Positions 1 through 8,040 of a DNA stretch of 21,409 nucleotides are shown in pieces (the stretch's first letter is position 1; every line of letters begins with the position of its first letter). Source of the stretch: Gammaproteobacteria bacterium (GTDB lineage Bacteria > Pseudomonadota > Gammaproteobacteria > HK1); contig JAJECB010000271.1 in assembly GCA_022822245.1 (NCBI GenBank), positions 1 to 21,409 on the forward strand. Reading direction: 5' to 3'. The notes beneath the pieces were generated by a model, which was not told where the DNA came from, searched no databases, and saw nothing but the letters and a program-made list of their open reading frames with translations. A program made the position numbers and the translations under genes.

Positions 1-1
1 C

Positions 2-2056
2 CTTCGCTCGAACATCTGCATGAAGGGAGTCCACGCCCCCTCGGGGTTCGCGCACCCCGACCGGGTCCTCCATCCCCTCCGGCGGGCCGGGGAGCGGGGC
101 GAGGGGCGCTGGGAGCGCGTTGCCTGGGACGAGGCGCTCGACGAGATCGCGGAGCGCTTGCGCGAGGTGGTGGACCGGCATGGCCCGGAGGCCCTCGCGG
201 TCGCCACCAGCCAGTGGAACACCCAGACCGAGAACGGGGCGGGGCGCCGGTTCATGAACCTCCTCGGCACCCCCAACTGGATCTCGGGGGTGGCCCTCTG
301 CGCGGGCAACACGGCCGCGATCAACCGCATGGTGTACGGCTGGTTCCCGTATCCCGACTACCCGCGGACGCGCTGCGTCGTCCTCTTCGGCCACAACCCC
401 CGCAAGCACAGTTGGACCCCCGTCTACAACGCGATCCGGGCCGCGCAGAGGAACGGGGCGAAGCTCATCGTGCTCGACCCGCGTCGCTCCGAGAACGCGG
501 AGCTCGCAGACCTCTGGCTGCCGCTTCGGGCCGGGACCGACGCCGCGATGTGCTTCGGCTGGATCAAGGTGATCCTCGACGAGGGTCTCTACGATCGCGA
601 CTTCGTGGCCCGCTGGACCTCGGGATTCGACGCGTTCCGGCGGCGGGTGGACGAGTTCCCCCTCGACCGGGTGGCCGCGATCACCGGGTGCGACCCGGAG
701 CAGATTGCCGCCGCCGCGCGGATGTACGCGACGAACACCCCGGGGGTCATTCCCTGGACCCCGATCACCGACCAGCAGCGAAACTCGACCTCCGCAATCC
801 GCCTCCACTGCGCGCTCCGCACCCTCACCGGCTCGCTCGACGTGCCGGGCGGCGAGGTCATGCACGGCTTTCACCCCGACATCGTCCCGGAGAGCGAGCT
901 CGAGCTCCACGAGGCGCTGCCGCCCGCGCAGAAGGCGAAGCAGCTCGGCGTGGACACCCACCCCGCGTTCACCTACCGGGGCATGGAGCGGCTCGGGGAG
1001 CCCGCCCGGCGCGTCTGGGGGCACGAGTACCCGAACCTCGTCACCGGCTGCTACATGGCCAACCCGACCGAGACGTTCCGGGCCATGGCGACCGGCGAGC
1101 CGTACCCCGTCAAGGCGTTCATCACTCTCGGAAACAACACCCTGATGGGGTTCGCCAACATGCAGCGGATCCACGCGGGTCTCCGCAACCAGGATCTCGT
1201 GGTCGCCGTCGAGCACCTGAGGACGCCGACCGCGCAGCTCGCCGACTTCATCCTCCCGGGCGACGCGTGGACCGAGCGGGCGTGCCTCTCGGACGGCTTC
1301 GGCTGGACCGCGATCCACCGCCCGTCGCAGCAGGCGGTGGCCCCGGCGGGGGAGAGCCGGCCGGTCTACGACTTCTGGCGCGGGCTCGCGGTGCGCTTCG
1401 GCTTCGGGAACCGCTTCCCTTGGGAGACGGTGGAGGAGATGCTGGACTACCGGGTCGCGAAGCTCGGCATGACCTTCGCGGAGTTCGCGGAGCGCCACCC
1501 CTACCACATGCGAGAGCCCCGGTTCCGGAAGTACGAGGAGACCGGGTTCGCGACGCCCTCGGGCAAGGTGGAGCTCGAATCTTCGGTCCTCGAGGGGCTC
1601 GGATTCGACTCCCTGCCCTACTGGCGGGAGGAGCCGGCCGCCGACCCGGACTATCCGCTCCGGCTCTTCACCGGGCTCCGCGACGACCCCTTCTTCCAGA
1701 CCGGGCACCGCCACATCGAGGCGCTCCGGCGACGCTGCCCCGAGCCGCGCATGTTCATCACCGCCGCCGATGCGGCGGGCGCGGGGATAGAGGACGGCGG
1801 ATGGGCGGAGGTCGAGACGCGCCAGGGCGGGTGCCGCATGCGGGTCGCGGTCCGCGAGGACATGCCGGAGGGCCTCGTCCGGGTGCCGCACGGGTGGTGG
1901 CTTCCGGAAGTCGCGGAGGGCGACGGCAGCCTCTCCGCCGCGTGGACCCACGCGGACGCCCAGCTCTGCGCGGACGACCCGGACTTCCTCGACCGGGAGC
2001 AGGGCATCCCCCACCTGAAGGGGATCCCCTGCGCCATCCGCCCCGCCGCCGCTTGA
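2..2056 (+). CDS. Molybdopterin oxidoreductase, DMSO reductase family (5' truncated by window edge)
   Basis: The frame is open from base 2, so the N-terminus lies outside the window; the ATG at 20 is internal. Seen: a Cys at 17-19 in a C-x-K-G context fits the last ligand of the N-terminal Fe4S4 cluster of this family. It is followed by the usual H-P-D-R, then W-E-R-V-A-W-D-E-A-L-D-E-I. A Cys at 299-301 (A-L-C-A-G-N) is a likely Mo/W ligand. Later come L-D-P-R-R (pterin binding), T-P-S-G-K-V-E-L and a C-terminal molydop-binding domain ending in H-L-K-G-I-P. Family members move electrons between a bis-MGD metal centre and an Fe-S cluster to reduce or oxidise small substrates. The substrate (thiosulfate/polysulfide-like, formate-like or non-redox hydratase-like) cannot be told here. 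Electron-transfer subunits, if any, lie upstream. Confidence 0.93.
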   Translation, partial: LRSNICMKGVHAPSGFAHPDRVLHPLRRAGERGEGRWERVAWDEALDEIAERLREVVDRHGPEALAVATSQWNTQTENGAGRRFMNLLGTPNWISGVALCAGNTAAINRMVYGWFPYPDYPRTRCVVLFGHNPRKHSWTPVYNAIRAAQRNGAKLIVLDPRRSENAELADLWLPLRAGTDAAMCFGWIKVILDEGLYDRDFVARWTSGFDAFRRRVDEFPLDRVAAITGCDPEQIAAAARMYATNTPGVIPWTPITDQQRNSTSAIRLHCALRTLTGSLDVPGGEVMHGFHPDIVPESELELHEALPPAQKAKQLGVDTHPAFTYRGMERLGEPARRVWGHEYPNLVTGCYMANPTETFRAMATGEPYPVKAFITLGNNTLMGFANMQRIHAGLRNQDLVVAVEHLRTPTAQLADFILPGDAWTERACLSDGFGWTAIHRPSQQAVAPAGESRPVYDFWRGLAVRFGFGNRFPWETVEEMLDYRVAKLGMTFAEFAERHPYHMREPRFRKYEETGFATPSGKVELESSVLEGLGFDSLPYWREEPAADPDYPLRLFTGLRDDPFFQTGHRHIEALRRRCPEPRMFITAADAAGAGIEDGGWAEVETRQGGCRMRVAVREDMPEGLVRVPHGWWLPEVAEGDGSLSAAWTHADAQLCADDPDFLDREQGIPHLKGIPCAIRPAAA

Positions 2057-2320
2057 GCCCGCCCGTCCGATCCCTCGGGTTCCATTCGGTGCAGGTGCTA
2101 GGCGAGCCGATCGAGGTATTCGGGCTCCAGGAGCCGGCCTGACGACTGCCCAGCGCTCACCGCCCTGCGACGGCGGGCCCCGGCAGGCCAAGCGTCCATG
2201 CGCGCGGTCCATGCCCGTGCGAGGCCAAGCTCCTTGTGGTCAATGACAATCCGATGCGGACAGAGCCGTCGAACTCGTGCCCTTGCCTCGGGCGGGCGGG
2301 AGTCATCCAATCGCGGACCT

Positions 2321-2722
2321 TCACGCACGGGCGTCGAGGCGCGGTACTTCGGACGGCCAGTCGAGCAGGCGTCGGTCCGCCGTCGCGAGGCTCGCTTCGT
2401 GCACCTCGGCGGTCGCGGCGATGATTCGGTCGGCCGGGTCGCGGTGGAGGTCGCTGAGCGAGACGGCGCGGACCCCGATGCGGCCGTCCACCGGGATCTC
2501 CCGGAGCCCGGCGGCCAACAGGTCGCGGCGCCACTCATCCACGGTGAGCTCGAGTTCGAGCCGCTTCCTCGCGACCAGCATCGCCACTTCCCAGAAGGTG
2601 ATTGCGGATACCGTCAAGGCATCGTCCGCGAGGGCGCGGTCCGCGCTCGCGCGGCAGTCGGGTCCGAGGTCGGTAAGACCCTGATCGAGCCACACGAGCA
2701 CGTGCGTGTCGAGCACGATCAC
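2321..2722 (-). CDS. PIN-domain ribonuclease toxin (VapC-like)
   Basis: The protein of about 133 residues has the PIN fold pattern: V-I-V-L-D-T-H at the N-terminus (first acidic residue), E in F-W-E-V, D-P-A-D-R-I-I-A-A-T-A in the middle and L-A-T-A-D-R-R-L at the end. These give the acidic Mg-binding cluster of VapC-type RNases. The GTG at 2722 is preferred: it overlaps the antitoxin stop (GTGA, 4 bases) and has GGGAGG seven bases upstream. An in-frame TTG at 2737 is an alternative. The 4-base overlap implies translational coupling to the antitoxin. Known of the family: these toxins cleave tRNA or rRNA when the antitoxin is degraded. The RNA target is not known here. Confidence 0.9.
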   Translation of the reverse strand: MIVLDTHVLVWLDQGLTDLGPDCRASADRALADDALTVSAITFWEVAMLVARKRLELELTVDEWRRDLLAAGLREIPVDGRIGVRAVSLSDLHRDPADRIIAATAEVHEASLATADRRLLDWPSEVPRLDARA

Positions 2723-2946
2723 TGCGTTGCCTCCCAAGGCTCATCGAGGGGCGAGACGATGTCCCCCAGGACCCGGATCGCGCCGGCGTGCAGCCCGGCG
2801 ACGGTGCGGCGCTTCTCGCCGTAGGGGACGAGGGTCGCGACCGGCTCTCCGTTCTTCGTGATGACGAGCGGCTCGCCCGTGTGGGCTACCTTGTCCATCA
2901 AGCTGAGGCACTTGGCCTTGAACTCCGACGCCTTGATGCGGTTCAT
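2719..2946 (-). CDS. Phd/YefM-type antitoxin (prevent-host-death family)
   Basis: This 75-residue protein begins M-N-R-I-K-A-S-E-F-K-A-K and continues L-M-D-K-V, then G-E-P-L-V-I-T-K-N-G-E-P-V-A-T-L-V-P-Y, the classic Phd/YefM N-terminal DNA-binding half. The C-terminal tail (residues 50-75) should wrap the PIN toxin. Start choice: homologues usually begin at M-N-R-I-K, so I take the ATG at 2946. An in-frame ATG at 2955 would add M-V-L. The gene lies directly upstream of and overlaps the toxin gene. A perfect 16-bp palindrome lies 11 bases upstream of this start and is the likely autoregulatory operator. Pairing Phd-type antitoxin with PIN toxin is common. Confidence 0.9.
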   Translation of the reverse strand: MNRIKASEFKAKCLSLMDKVAHTGEPLVITKNGEPVATLVPYGEKRRTVAGLHAGAIRVLGDIVSPLDEPWEATQ

Positions 2947-2956
2947 GAGCACCATC

Positions 2957-2972
2957 CATGACCATGGTCATG
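2957..2972. promoter_or_regulatory. Palindromic operator candidate of the toxin-antitoxin pair
   Basis: CATGACCATGGTCATG is a perfect 16-bp palindrome just upstream of the antitoxin start. A degenerate third half-site (CATGACTATGG) follows at 2969-2979, and the 10-mer CCATGGTCAT recurs at 3035-3044. Phd/YefM antitoxins bind such palindromes to repress their own operon; assignment here is inferred from position and symmetry. Confidence 0.5.
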
Positions 2973-3203
2973 ACTATGGTATGCCGTTCTTCGGAAGACA
3001 GATACCCCCGGCTCGAGGTCGCCGGGGAGACGATCCATGGTCATCTCGCGGCAACGGCTCGGATATGCTGTGGTCCTGTGGCGTGCCCCGGCTGCGGATC
3101 GGGAATATGAGGTGGAGGAGATGACGAGCGTGCCATCCGGTGCGACCGGCGGCGCCCCTCGTGCGCCTTGCGTCCGGCGGTGGGCTCGGGAGACTCGACG
3201 GCG

Positions 3204-3770
3204 ATGGCGGTGACGTACCGGTATCCGGTCGCGAGTCTCGTGCCGGACGGGGTTCGGGCGCTCGTGGGACTCGTGGTCACGGGGTCGCCGCTCGCGGCGC
3301 TCTCGGTCACCCCCTGGTTTGGTATGGTGCTCGGTGCCGGGGTGGTGCTGTTCGGCGTCTTCGGCGTCCTCACCGCGCTCCGGATTCGCGCCCGGGTTCG
3401 GGTCGACGACGAGGGCATCGACGTGAGCCCCGGCCGCGGCCGGCTCGGATGGTCCCGCCTCGCGCGCGTGAAGCTCCGATACTTCGCGGTCCGCCGCGAG
3501 CGCGAACGCAAGCGGGGGGAGGGCGGCCGGCGGGGCTGGATGCAGCTCGTGCTCAAGGGTGACGATCGGGTGGTGGTACGCATCGACTCGCGCCTCGACG
3601 GCTTCGACGACGTGCTGCGCCGAACGGCCGCGGCCGCCGTCCGCCGGGGTCTCGACCTCGACCCCGTGACGCGGGCGAACTTCGAGGCGGCCGGGCTGAC
3701 CGTCGCCTCGCCGCCGGACGCAGGCCCCCCCGCCGCCCGGAACCCGGAGGGCGGCTTCCGGGATGGATGA
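3204..3770 (+). CDS. Small membrane protein with PH-like C-terminal domain
   Basis: I do not recognise a named gene. The 188-residue product (start at M-A-V-T-Y-R-Y) has two hydrophobic stretches at about residues 16-33 and 36-60. A soluble basic part follows with V-R-V-D-D-E-G-I-D-V and W-S-R-L-A-R-V-K-L-R-Y-F, resembling the bacterial PH-like domains of small membrane proteins. Residues about 100-115 are very Arg/Lys rich, and the tail is Pro/Ala rich. The reading frame overlaps the ATPase gene by 8 bases (ATGGATGA), so it probably belongs to the transporter operon. The start has only a distant SD-like sequence. A 30-codon ORF with a purine-rich leader (3121-3213) ends just inside this start and may couple translation. 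An upstream in-frame start at 3168 is possible but less likely. Confidence 0.6.
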   Translation: MAVTYRYPVASLVPDGVRALVGLVVTGSPLAALSVTPWFGMVLGAGVVLFGVFGVLTALRIRARVRVDDEGIDVSPGRGRLGWSRLARVKLRYFAVRRERERKRGEGGRRGWMQLVLKGDDRVVVRIDSRLDGFDDVLRRTAAAAVRRGLDLDPVTRANFEAAGLTVASPPDAGPPAARNPEGGFRDG

Positions 3771-5868
3771 GCGGGTCCTTCGAGAGACCGTGAGGCTCGG
3801 GACGGAACGCGCCGCCGCGCGCCCCCTCCTGTCCGTCCGGGATCTCCAGGTGGAGTTCCGGCTTCGCGAGCAGGGGACGGTGCGGGCGGTGAAGGGGGTG
3901 TCGTTCGACGTCCCGGCCGGCGGCACGGTCGCCCTGGTCGGCGAATCGGGCTCGGGCAAGTCGGTCATCGCCCAGGCGGTGCTCGGCATCCTCCCGAAGA
4001 GCGCCCACGTCACCGGTGGGCACATCCTGTTCGCCGACCCGGAACGGGGCCCTGGCGAGCCGCCCCTCGACCTCGCGCGCCTGGACCCGGACGCGTCCGC
4101 GTACCGGGCGCTCCGGGGCGGGCGGATCTCCATCATCTTCCAGGAGCCGATGACCTCGCTCTCGCCCCTCCACACCGTGGGGGACCAGATCGTGGAGGCG
4201 CTTCGCCTGCACCGCCGCGACTGCTCCCGCTCCGAGGCGCGGGAGGTCGTGCGCGAGATGCTGGACCTGGTCCGGTTCCCCGATCCGGCCGCCGCGCTCG
4301 ACACCTATCCGTTCCAGCTCTCCGGGGGGCTTCGCCAGCGCGCGATGATCTCGATGGCCCTCGTGTGCCGGCCCGCGCTGCTGGTCGCGGACGAGCCGAC
4401 CACCGCCCTCGACGTCATCGTGCAGGCACGCACCCTCAAGCTCATGCGCGACCTCCAGTCCGAGCTCCACATGGCGCTCCTCCTCATCACCCACGACCTC
4501 GGGGTGGTGGCGAGTCTCGCGGACGAGGTGGTGGTGGTCTACCACGGCCGGCTGATGGAGCGGGGCGCGATCGGGGACCTGTTCCGCGATCCGCGCCACC
4601 CCTACCTCAAGGCCCTGATGCGGGCGGTGCCACGCATGGGAATGGACCGCGACGAGCGGCTGACCCCGGTCCGAAGCATCGACGTGCGCGGGGAGGGGAG
4701 CCCGCTCGCGGGGCGCGACGGGAACGCGATCGCGGGAGATTCGACGTCCCGCGCCGCCGACTTCCCTCTCCTCCAGCTCGAGCACGTCAGCAAGCAGTAC
4801 GCGCCCCGCGAACGGTTCCGGTTCCTGCGTCGCGTCGCGCGCCTGACCCGGGGTCCGGACGGGAATTCGAACGCGGGGGCCGGGAGAAGAGAGGCGGAGG
4901 CGGCCGGGAACGGCGGTTCACCGGACCGAGAGGCGGACGCGGCGGTCCCGGCCGACGCCCGGGCCGCGCCGGACCGGCGGCAGCGGGCCGTCGACCGGGT
5001 GAGCTTCCGGGTCGATCGGGGGGAATGCCTCGGTCTCGTCGGGGAGAGCGGGTGCGGCAAGACCACCGTGAGCAAGATGATCATGCGCGCGGTGGACCCC
5101 GACGAAGGGGCGATCGTGTTCGACGATCACGGCGCCCTGGTGCGCCTCGATCGCCTTCGCGATCGGGAGCTCATCCGGTTCCGGCCGCGCATCCAGCTCG
5201 TCTTCCAGGATCCGTTCAGCTCCCTCGACCCGCGCATGACGGTGTTCGACATCGTGAGCGAGCCGCTCGTCATCCACGGAGTCGGTGATCACGCGTCGCG
5301 AGTCGCCAGGGTGAAGGGACTCATGTCGCTGACCGGGCTCGACCCCCGGTGGCTCGGCCGGTATCCGCACAGCTTCTCGGGCGGGCAGCGCCAGCGGATC
5401 GGCATCGCGCGCGCCCTCGCCCTCGAGCCCGAGCTCCTCATCTGCGACGAGCCGGTGTCGGCCCTCGACGTCTCCGTGCAGGCTCAGGTCCTGAACCTCC
5501 TGAAGGACCTCCAGCGCGAGCTCGGCCTCACCTATCTCTTCATTTCCCACAACCTCGCGGTGGTGGACTACATGGCGGACCGCATCGCGGTGATGTGCGC
5601 GGGCCGGCTGGTGGAGGTCGCTCCCCGCGAGATCCTGTTCGAGCGTCCCGTCCACCCGTACACGCGGGCGTTGCTCGCCGCCGTGCCGCGGGCCGAGCTC
5701 GAGCACCGCCTCGATCTCGACGCCCTGATGAGCGGGGAGGAGTCGGACCCGGCGCGCTGGCCGGCGCCGTTCGCGGACCGGGGGGCGGATGCGCCGGACC
5801 TCGTCGACGCCGGCGCCGGCCACCAGGTGCGGGCGTGGCCCGGCCCGCTTCTGGAGGCGCTGACGTGA
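3763..5868 (+). CDS. Dipeptide/oligopeptide ABC transporter, fused double ATP-binding protein (YejF-like)
   Basis: One 701-residue chain carries two nucleotide-binding domains. Domain 1: Walker A G-E-S-G-S-G-K-S (60-67), signature L-S-G-G-L-R-Q-R (186-193), Walker B L-L-V-A-D-E (206-211). Domain 2: Walker A G-E-S-G-C-G-K-T (427-434), signature F-S-G-G-Q-R-Q-R (538-545), Walker B L-L-I-C-D-E (558-563). Both end with the H-P-Y motif of the DppD/DppF-OppD/OppF group. The chain energises import of peptides or similar solutes from the periplasm. An Arg/Ala/Gly-rich low-complexity insert (about residues 360-405) lies inside the first strands of domain 2, where homologues have a short loop. The signature of domain 1 has Leu where Met or Gln is usual. 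Its stop overlaps the GTG start of the binding protein. Confidence 0.95.
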   Translation: MDERVLRETVRLGTERAAARPLLSVRDLQVEFRLREQGTVRAVKGVSFDVPAGGTVALVGESGSGKSVIAQAVLGILPKSAHVTGGHILFADPERGPGEPPLDLARLDPDASAYRALRGGRISIIFQEPMTSLSPLHTVGDQIVEALRLHRRDCSRSEAREVVREMLDLVRFPDPAAALDTYPFQLSGGLRQRAMISMALVCRPALLVADEPTTALDVIVQARTLKLMRDLQSELHMALLLITHDLGVVASLADEVVVVYHGRLMERGAIGDLFRDPRHPYLKALMRAVPRMGMDRDERLTPVRSIDVRGEGSPLAGRDGNAIAGDSTSRAADFPLLQLEHVSKQYAPRERFRFLRRVARLTRGPDGNSNAGAGRREAEAAGNGGSPDREADAAVPADARAAPDRRQRAVDRVSFRVDRGECLGLVGESGCGKTTVSKMIMRAVDPDEGAIVFDDHGALVRLDRLRDRELIRFRPRIQLVFQDPFSSLDPRMTVFDIVSEPLVIHGVGDHASRVARVKGLMSLTGLDPRWLGRYPHSFSGGQRQRIGIARALALEPELLICDEPVSALDVSVQAQVLNLLKDLQRELGLTYLFISHNLAVVDYMADRIAVMCAGRLVEVAPREILFERPVHPYTRALLAAVPRAELEHRLDLDALMSGEESDPARWPAPFADRGADAPDLVDAGAGHQVRAWPGPLLEALT

Positions 5869-7964
5869 CACGCATGGCGCGCCGTTCGGCGCCCCGGCCG
5901 TCGTCCCGGCCGGAGCCCGGAGGGCGGCCGCCGGCCGTGAACCCGAGGCGATGGCGGGGTCGGCCGTCCGCGGGGTGGGCGGGTTCGGGGTCCGCACGCC
6001 GGTGGGGCGCCGGAGCGGCCGTCGCGGCGCTCTTCCTCGGCGCGCTCCCGTTCCCGCCGGTCGCCGCGGTCCCCTTCGGGAGCGGCAGTCCGACCCACTC
6101 GGGCCGGTCCGCGACCCTCGACTTCGTCGAGCCGCCGGCGCTTGCGGAGCAGGTCCGGGCCGGGGCGCTTCCTCCCATCGCGGAGCGGCTTCCCCGGCGT
6201 CCGCTCGTCACCCGGCTCGAAGCGCTCGGGCGCGAGCCCGGCCGCCACGGGGGGCGCCTTCGCATGCTCATGAGCCGGGCGAAGGACGTGCGCCTGATGG
6301 TGGTGTACGGCTACGCCCGACTCGTCGGATACGACGAGAAGCTCGCCCTCGTACCGGACCTCCTGGAGCGGGTGGAGGTCGAGGACGAGCGGGTGTTCAC
6401 CCTGCACCTGCGGCCGGGGCACCGCTGGTCGGACGGCCACCCCTTCACCGCCGAGGACTTCCGGTACTGGTGGGAGGACATCGCGAACCACGACGAGCTC
6501 TCCCCCTCCGGGCCGCCGCGCGAGCTGCTCGCGGGCGGGGAGCCCCCCCGCTTCGAGGTGCTGGACGAGACGACCGTGCGCTACGCCTGGGCGTCGCCCA
6601 ACCCGTTCTTCCTTCCCGCCCTCGCCGGGGCCCGCCCCACCTACATCTACGCCCCCTCGCACTGGCTTCGCCGGTTCCACGCCCGCTACGAGGACCGGGA
6701 GCGGCTCGACCGGGAGGCGCGCGAGCGGGGGCGGCGGAGCTGGGCGTCGATCCACAACCGCAAGGACTCGCCCTACCGCAACCTCGACGTCGAGGCGCCG
6801 ACCCTCCAGCCGTGGCGCAACGTCACCCCGAGTCCCGCCCAGCGCTACGTGTTCCGCCGCAACCCCTTCTTCCACCGCATCGACGGCGCGGGCCGCCAGC
6901 TCCCCTACCTCGACGAGGTGGTGATGACGGTGACCGACACCAAGCTCATCCCCGCGAAGACGGGGGCCGGCGAGTCGGACCTCCAGGTGCGCGGCCTCGG
7001 CTTCGACGACTTCACCTTCCTCAAGCGGAGCGAGAAGCGCATCGGGCGGCGGGTGCGGCTGTGGAAGACCACCAAGGGCTCGCACGTCGCCCTCTACCCG
7101 AACCTCAACGCGAACGACCCCGGCTGGCGCCGGGTGTTGCGCGACCCCCGCTTCCGGCGCGCCCTCTCGCTCGCGATCGACCGGCGCGAGATCAACCTCA
7201 TCCTGTACCGCGGCTTCGCCGTCCAGGGGAACAACACCGTGGACGAGAACTCGCCCCTGTTCCGGCCGGAGCTTCGGGAACGGTGGGCCGGGTTCGACCT
7301 CGCGCGCGCCAACCGCCTCCTGGACGAGATGGGCCTCGTCGGGCGGGAGCCCGGGACCGGCCTCCGTCGCCTCCCGGACGGCCGGCCTCTCGTGCTCGTG
7401 GTGGAGACCGCGGGGGAGACCTCCGAGCAGGCCGACATCCTGGAGCTGGTGCACGACACCTGGCTCAAGGCCGGGATCAAGCTCTACACGAAACCGCTCC
7501 AACGCGAGACCTTCCGGAACCGGATCTTTGCCGGCGAGACCCTGATGTCGGTCTGGGGCGGCCTCGAGAACGGCACCCCGGGGCCGGCCTCGAGTCCGTC
7601 CGAGCTCGCCCCGACCTCCCAGCAGCAGCTCCAGTGGCCGAAGTGGGGGCAGCACCACCAGAACCGGGGCCGGACCGGAGAGGCGTGCGACGGTCCGTAC
7701 GCGACCGAGCTCCTCGTCCTGTACGGGGAGTGGATCGAGGCGCTCGCGCCGGGGAGGCGGGCCGCGATCTGGCGCCGGATGCTCGACATCCACGCGGACC
7801 AGGTCTACTCGATCGGCATCGTGGCCGCGATCCCGCAGCCGGTGGTGGTGAACGCGCGGCTTCGAAACGTGCCCGAGCGCGGGATCTACAACTGGGAGCC
7901 GGGCGCGCACCTCGGCATCCACCGCATGGACACCTTCTGGTTCGCGCCGGAGGGGGCCGAGTGA
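5865..7964 (+). CDS. ABC transporter periplasmic substrate-binding protein, SBP family 5 (peptide/solute)
   Basis: The product has 699 residues, with the GTG start at 5865 overlapping the ATPase stop by 4 bases (GTGA). GGAGG sits seven bases upstream; an ATG at 5874 is a fallback. A long Arg-rich n-region precedes a hydrophobic stretch (G-A-G-A-A-V-A-A-L-F-L-G-A-L) and an A-V-A-A-type cleavage region. There is no lipobox Cys, so it should be a free periplasmic protein. Family 5 marks are R-M-L-M-S, L-V-P-D-L-L-E, the F-T-L-H-L-R-P-G-H-R-W-S-D-G-H-P-F-T region and R-R-A-L-S-L-A-I-D-R-R-E-I-N. It is larger than DppA/OppA (about 530), with a C-terminal region rich in Trp and Pro. It delivers a solute, probably a peptide, to the two permeases downstream. 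The actual ligand is unknown. Confidence 0.93.
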   Translation: MTRMARRSAPRPSSRPEPGGRPPAVNPRRWRGRPSAGWAGSGSARRWGAGAAVAALFLGALPFPPVAAVPFGSGSPTHSGRSATLDFVEPPALAEQVRAGALPPIAERLPRRPLVTRLEALGREPGRHGGRLRMLMSRAKDVRLMVVYGYARLVGYDEKLALVPDLLERVEVEDERVFTLHLRPGHRWSDGHPFTAEDFRYWWEDIANHDELSPSGPPRELLAGGEPPRFEVLDETTVRYAWASPNPFFLPALAGARPTYIYAPSHWLRRFHARYEDRERLDREARERGRRSWASIHNRKDSPYRNLDVEAPTLQPWRNVTPSPAQRYVFRRNPFFHRIDGAGRQLPYLDEVVMTVTDTKLIPAKTGAGESDLQVRGLGFDDFTFLKRSEKRIGRRVRLWKTTKGSHVALYPNLNANDPGWRRVLRDPRFRRALSLAIDRREINLILYRGFAVQGNNTVDENSPLFRPELRERWAGFDLARANRLLDEMGLVGREPGTGLRRLPDGRPLVLVVETAGETSEQADILELVHDTWLKAGIKLYTKPLQRETFRNRIFAGETLMSVWGGLENGTPGPASSPSELAPTSQQQLQWPKWGQHHQNRGRTGEACDGPYATELLVLYGEWIEALAPGRRAAIWRRMLDIHADQVYSIGIVAAIPQPVVVNARLRNVPERGIYNWEPGAHLGIHRMDTFWFAPEGAE

Positions 7965-8040
7965 GCGCCGGAGGGGGCCGGATGGAGCTCTTCGCACCGG
8001 CCGGGGGAGGCGCCGCGGCGGCAGCCGGTGTCGTGCGCCC

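Noticed and set aside
2098..2320. Possible C-terminal remnant of a minus-strand gene (ending L-L-E-P-E-Y-L-D-R-L-A)
   Set aside because: The ending looks protein-like, but the rest of the frame only shadows the PIN toxin gene and no family could be named.
5568..7997. Long minus-strand open frame opposite the substrate-binding protein
   Set aside because: The plus-strand frame encodes a clear family-5 binding protein; the antisense frame has no domain and only reflects G/C at third positions.
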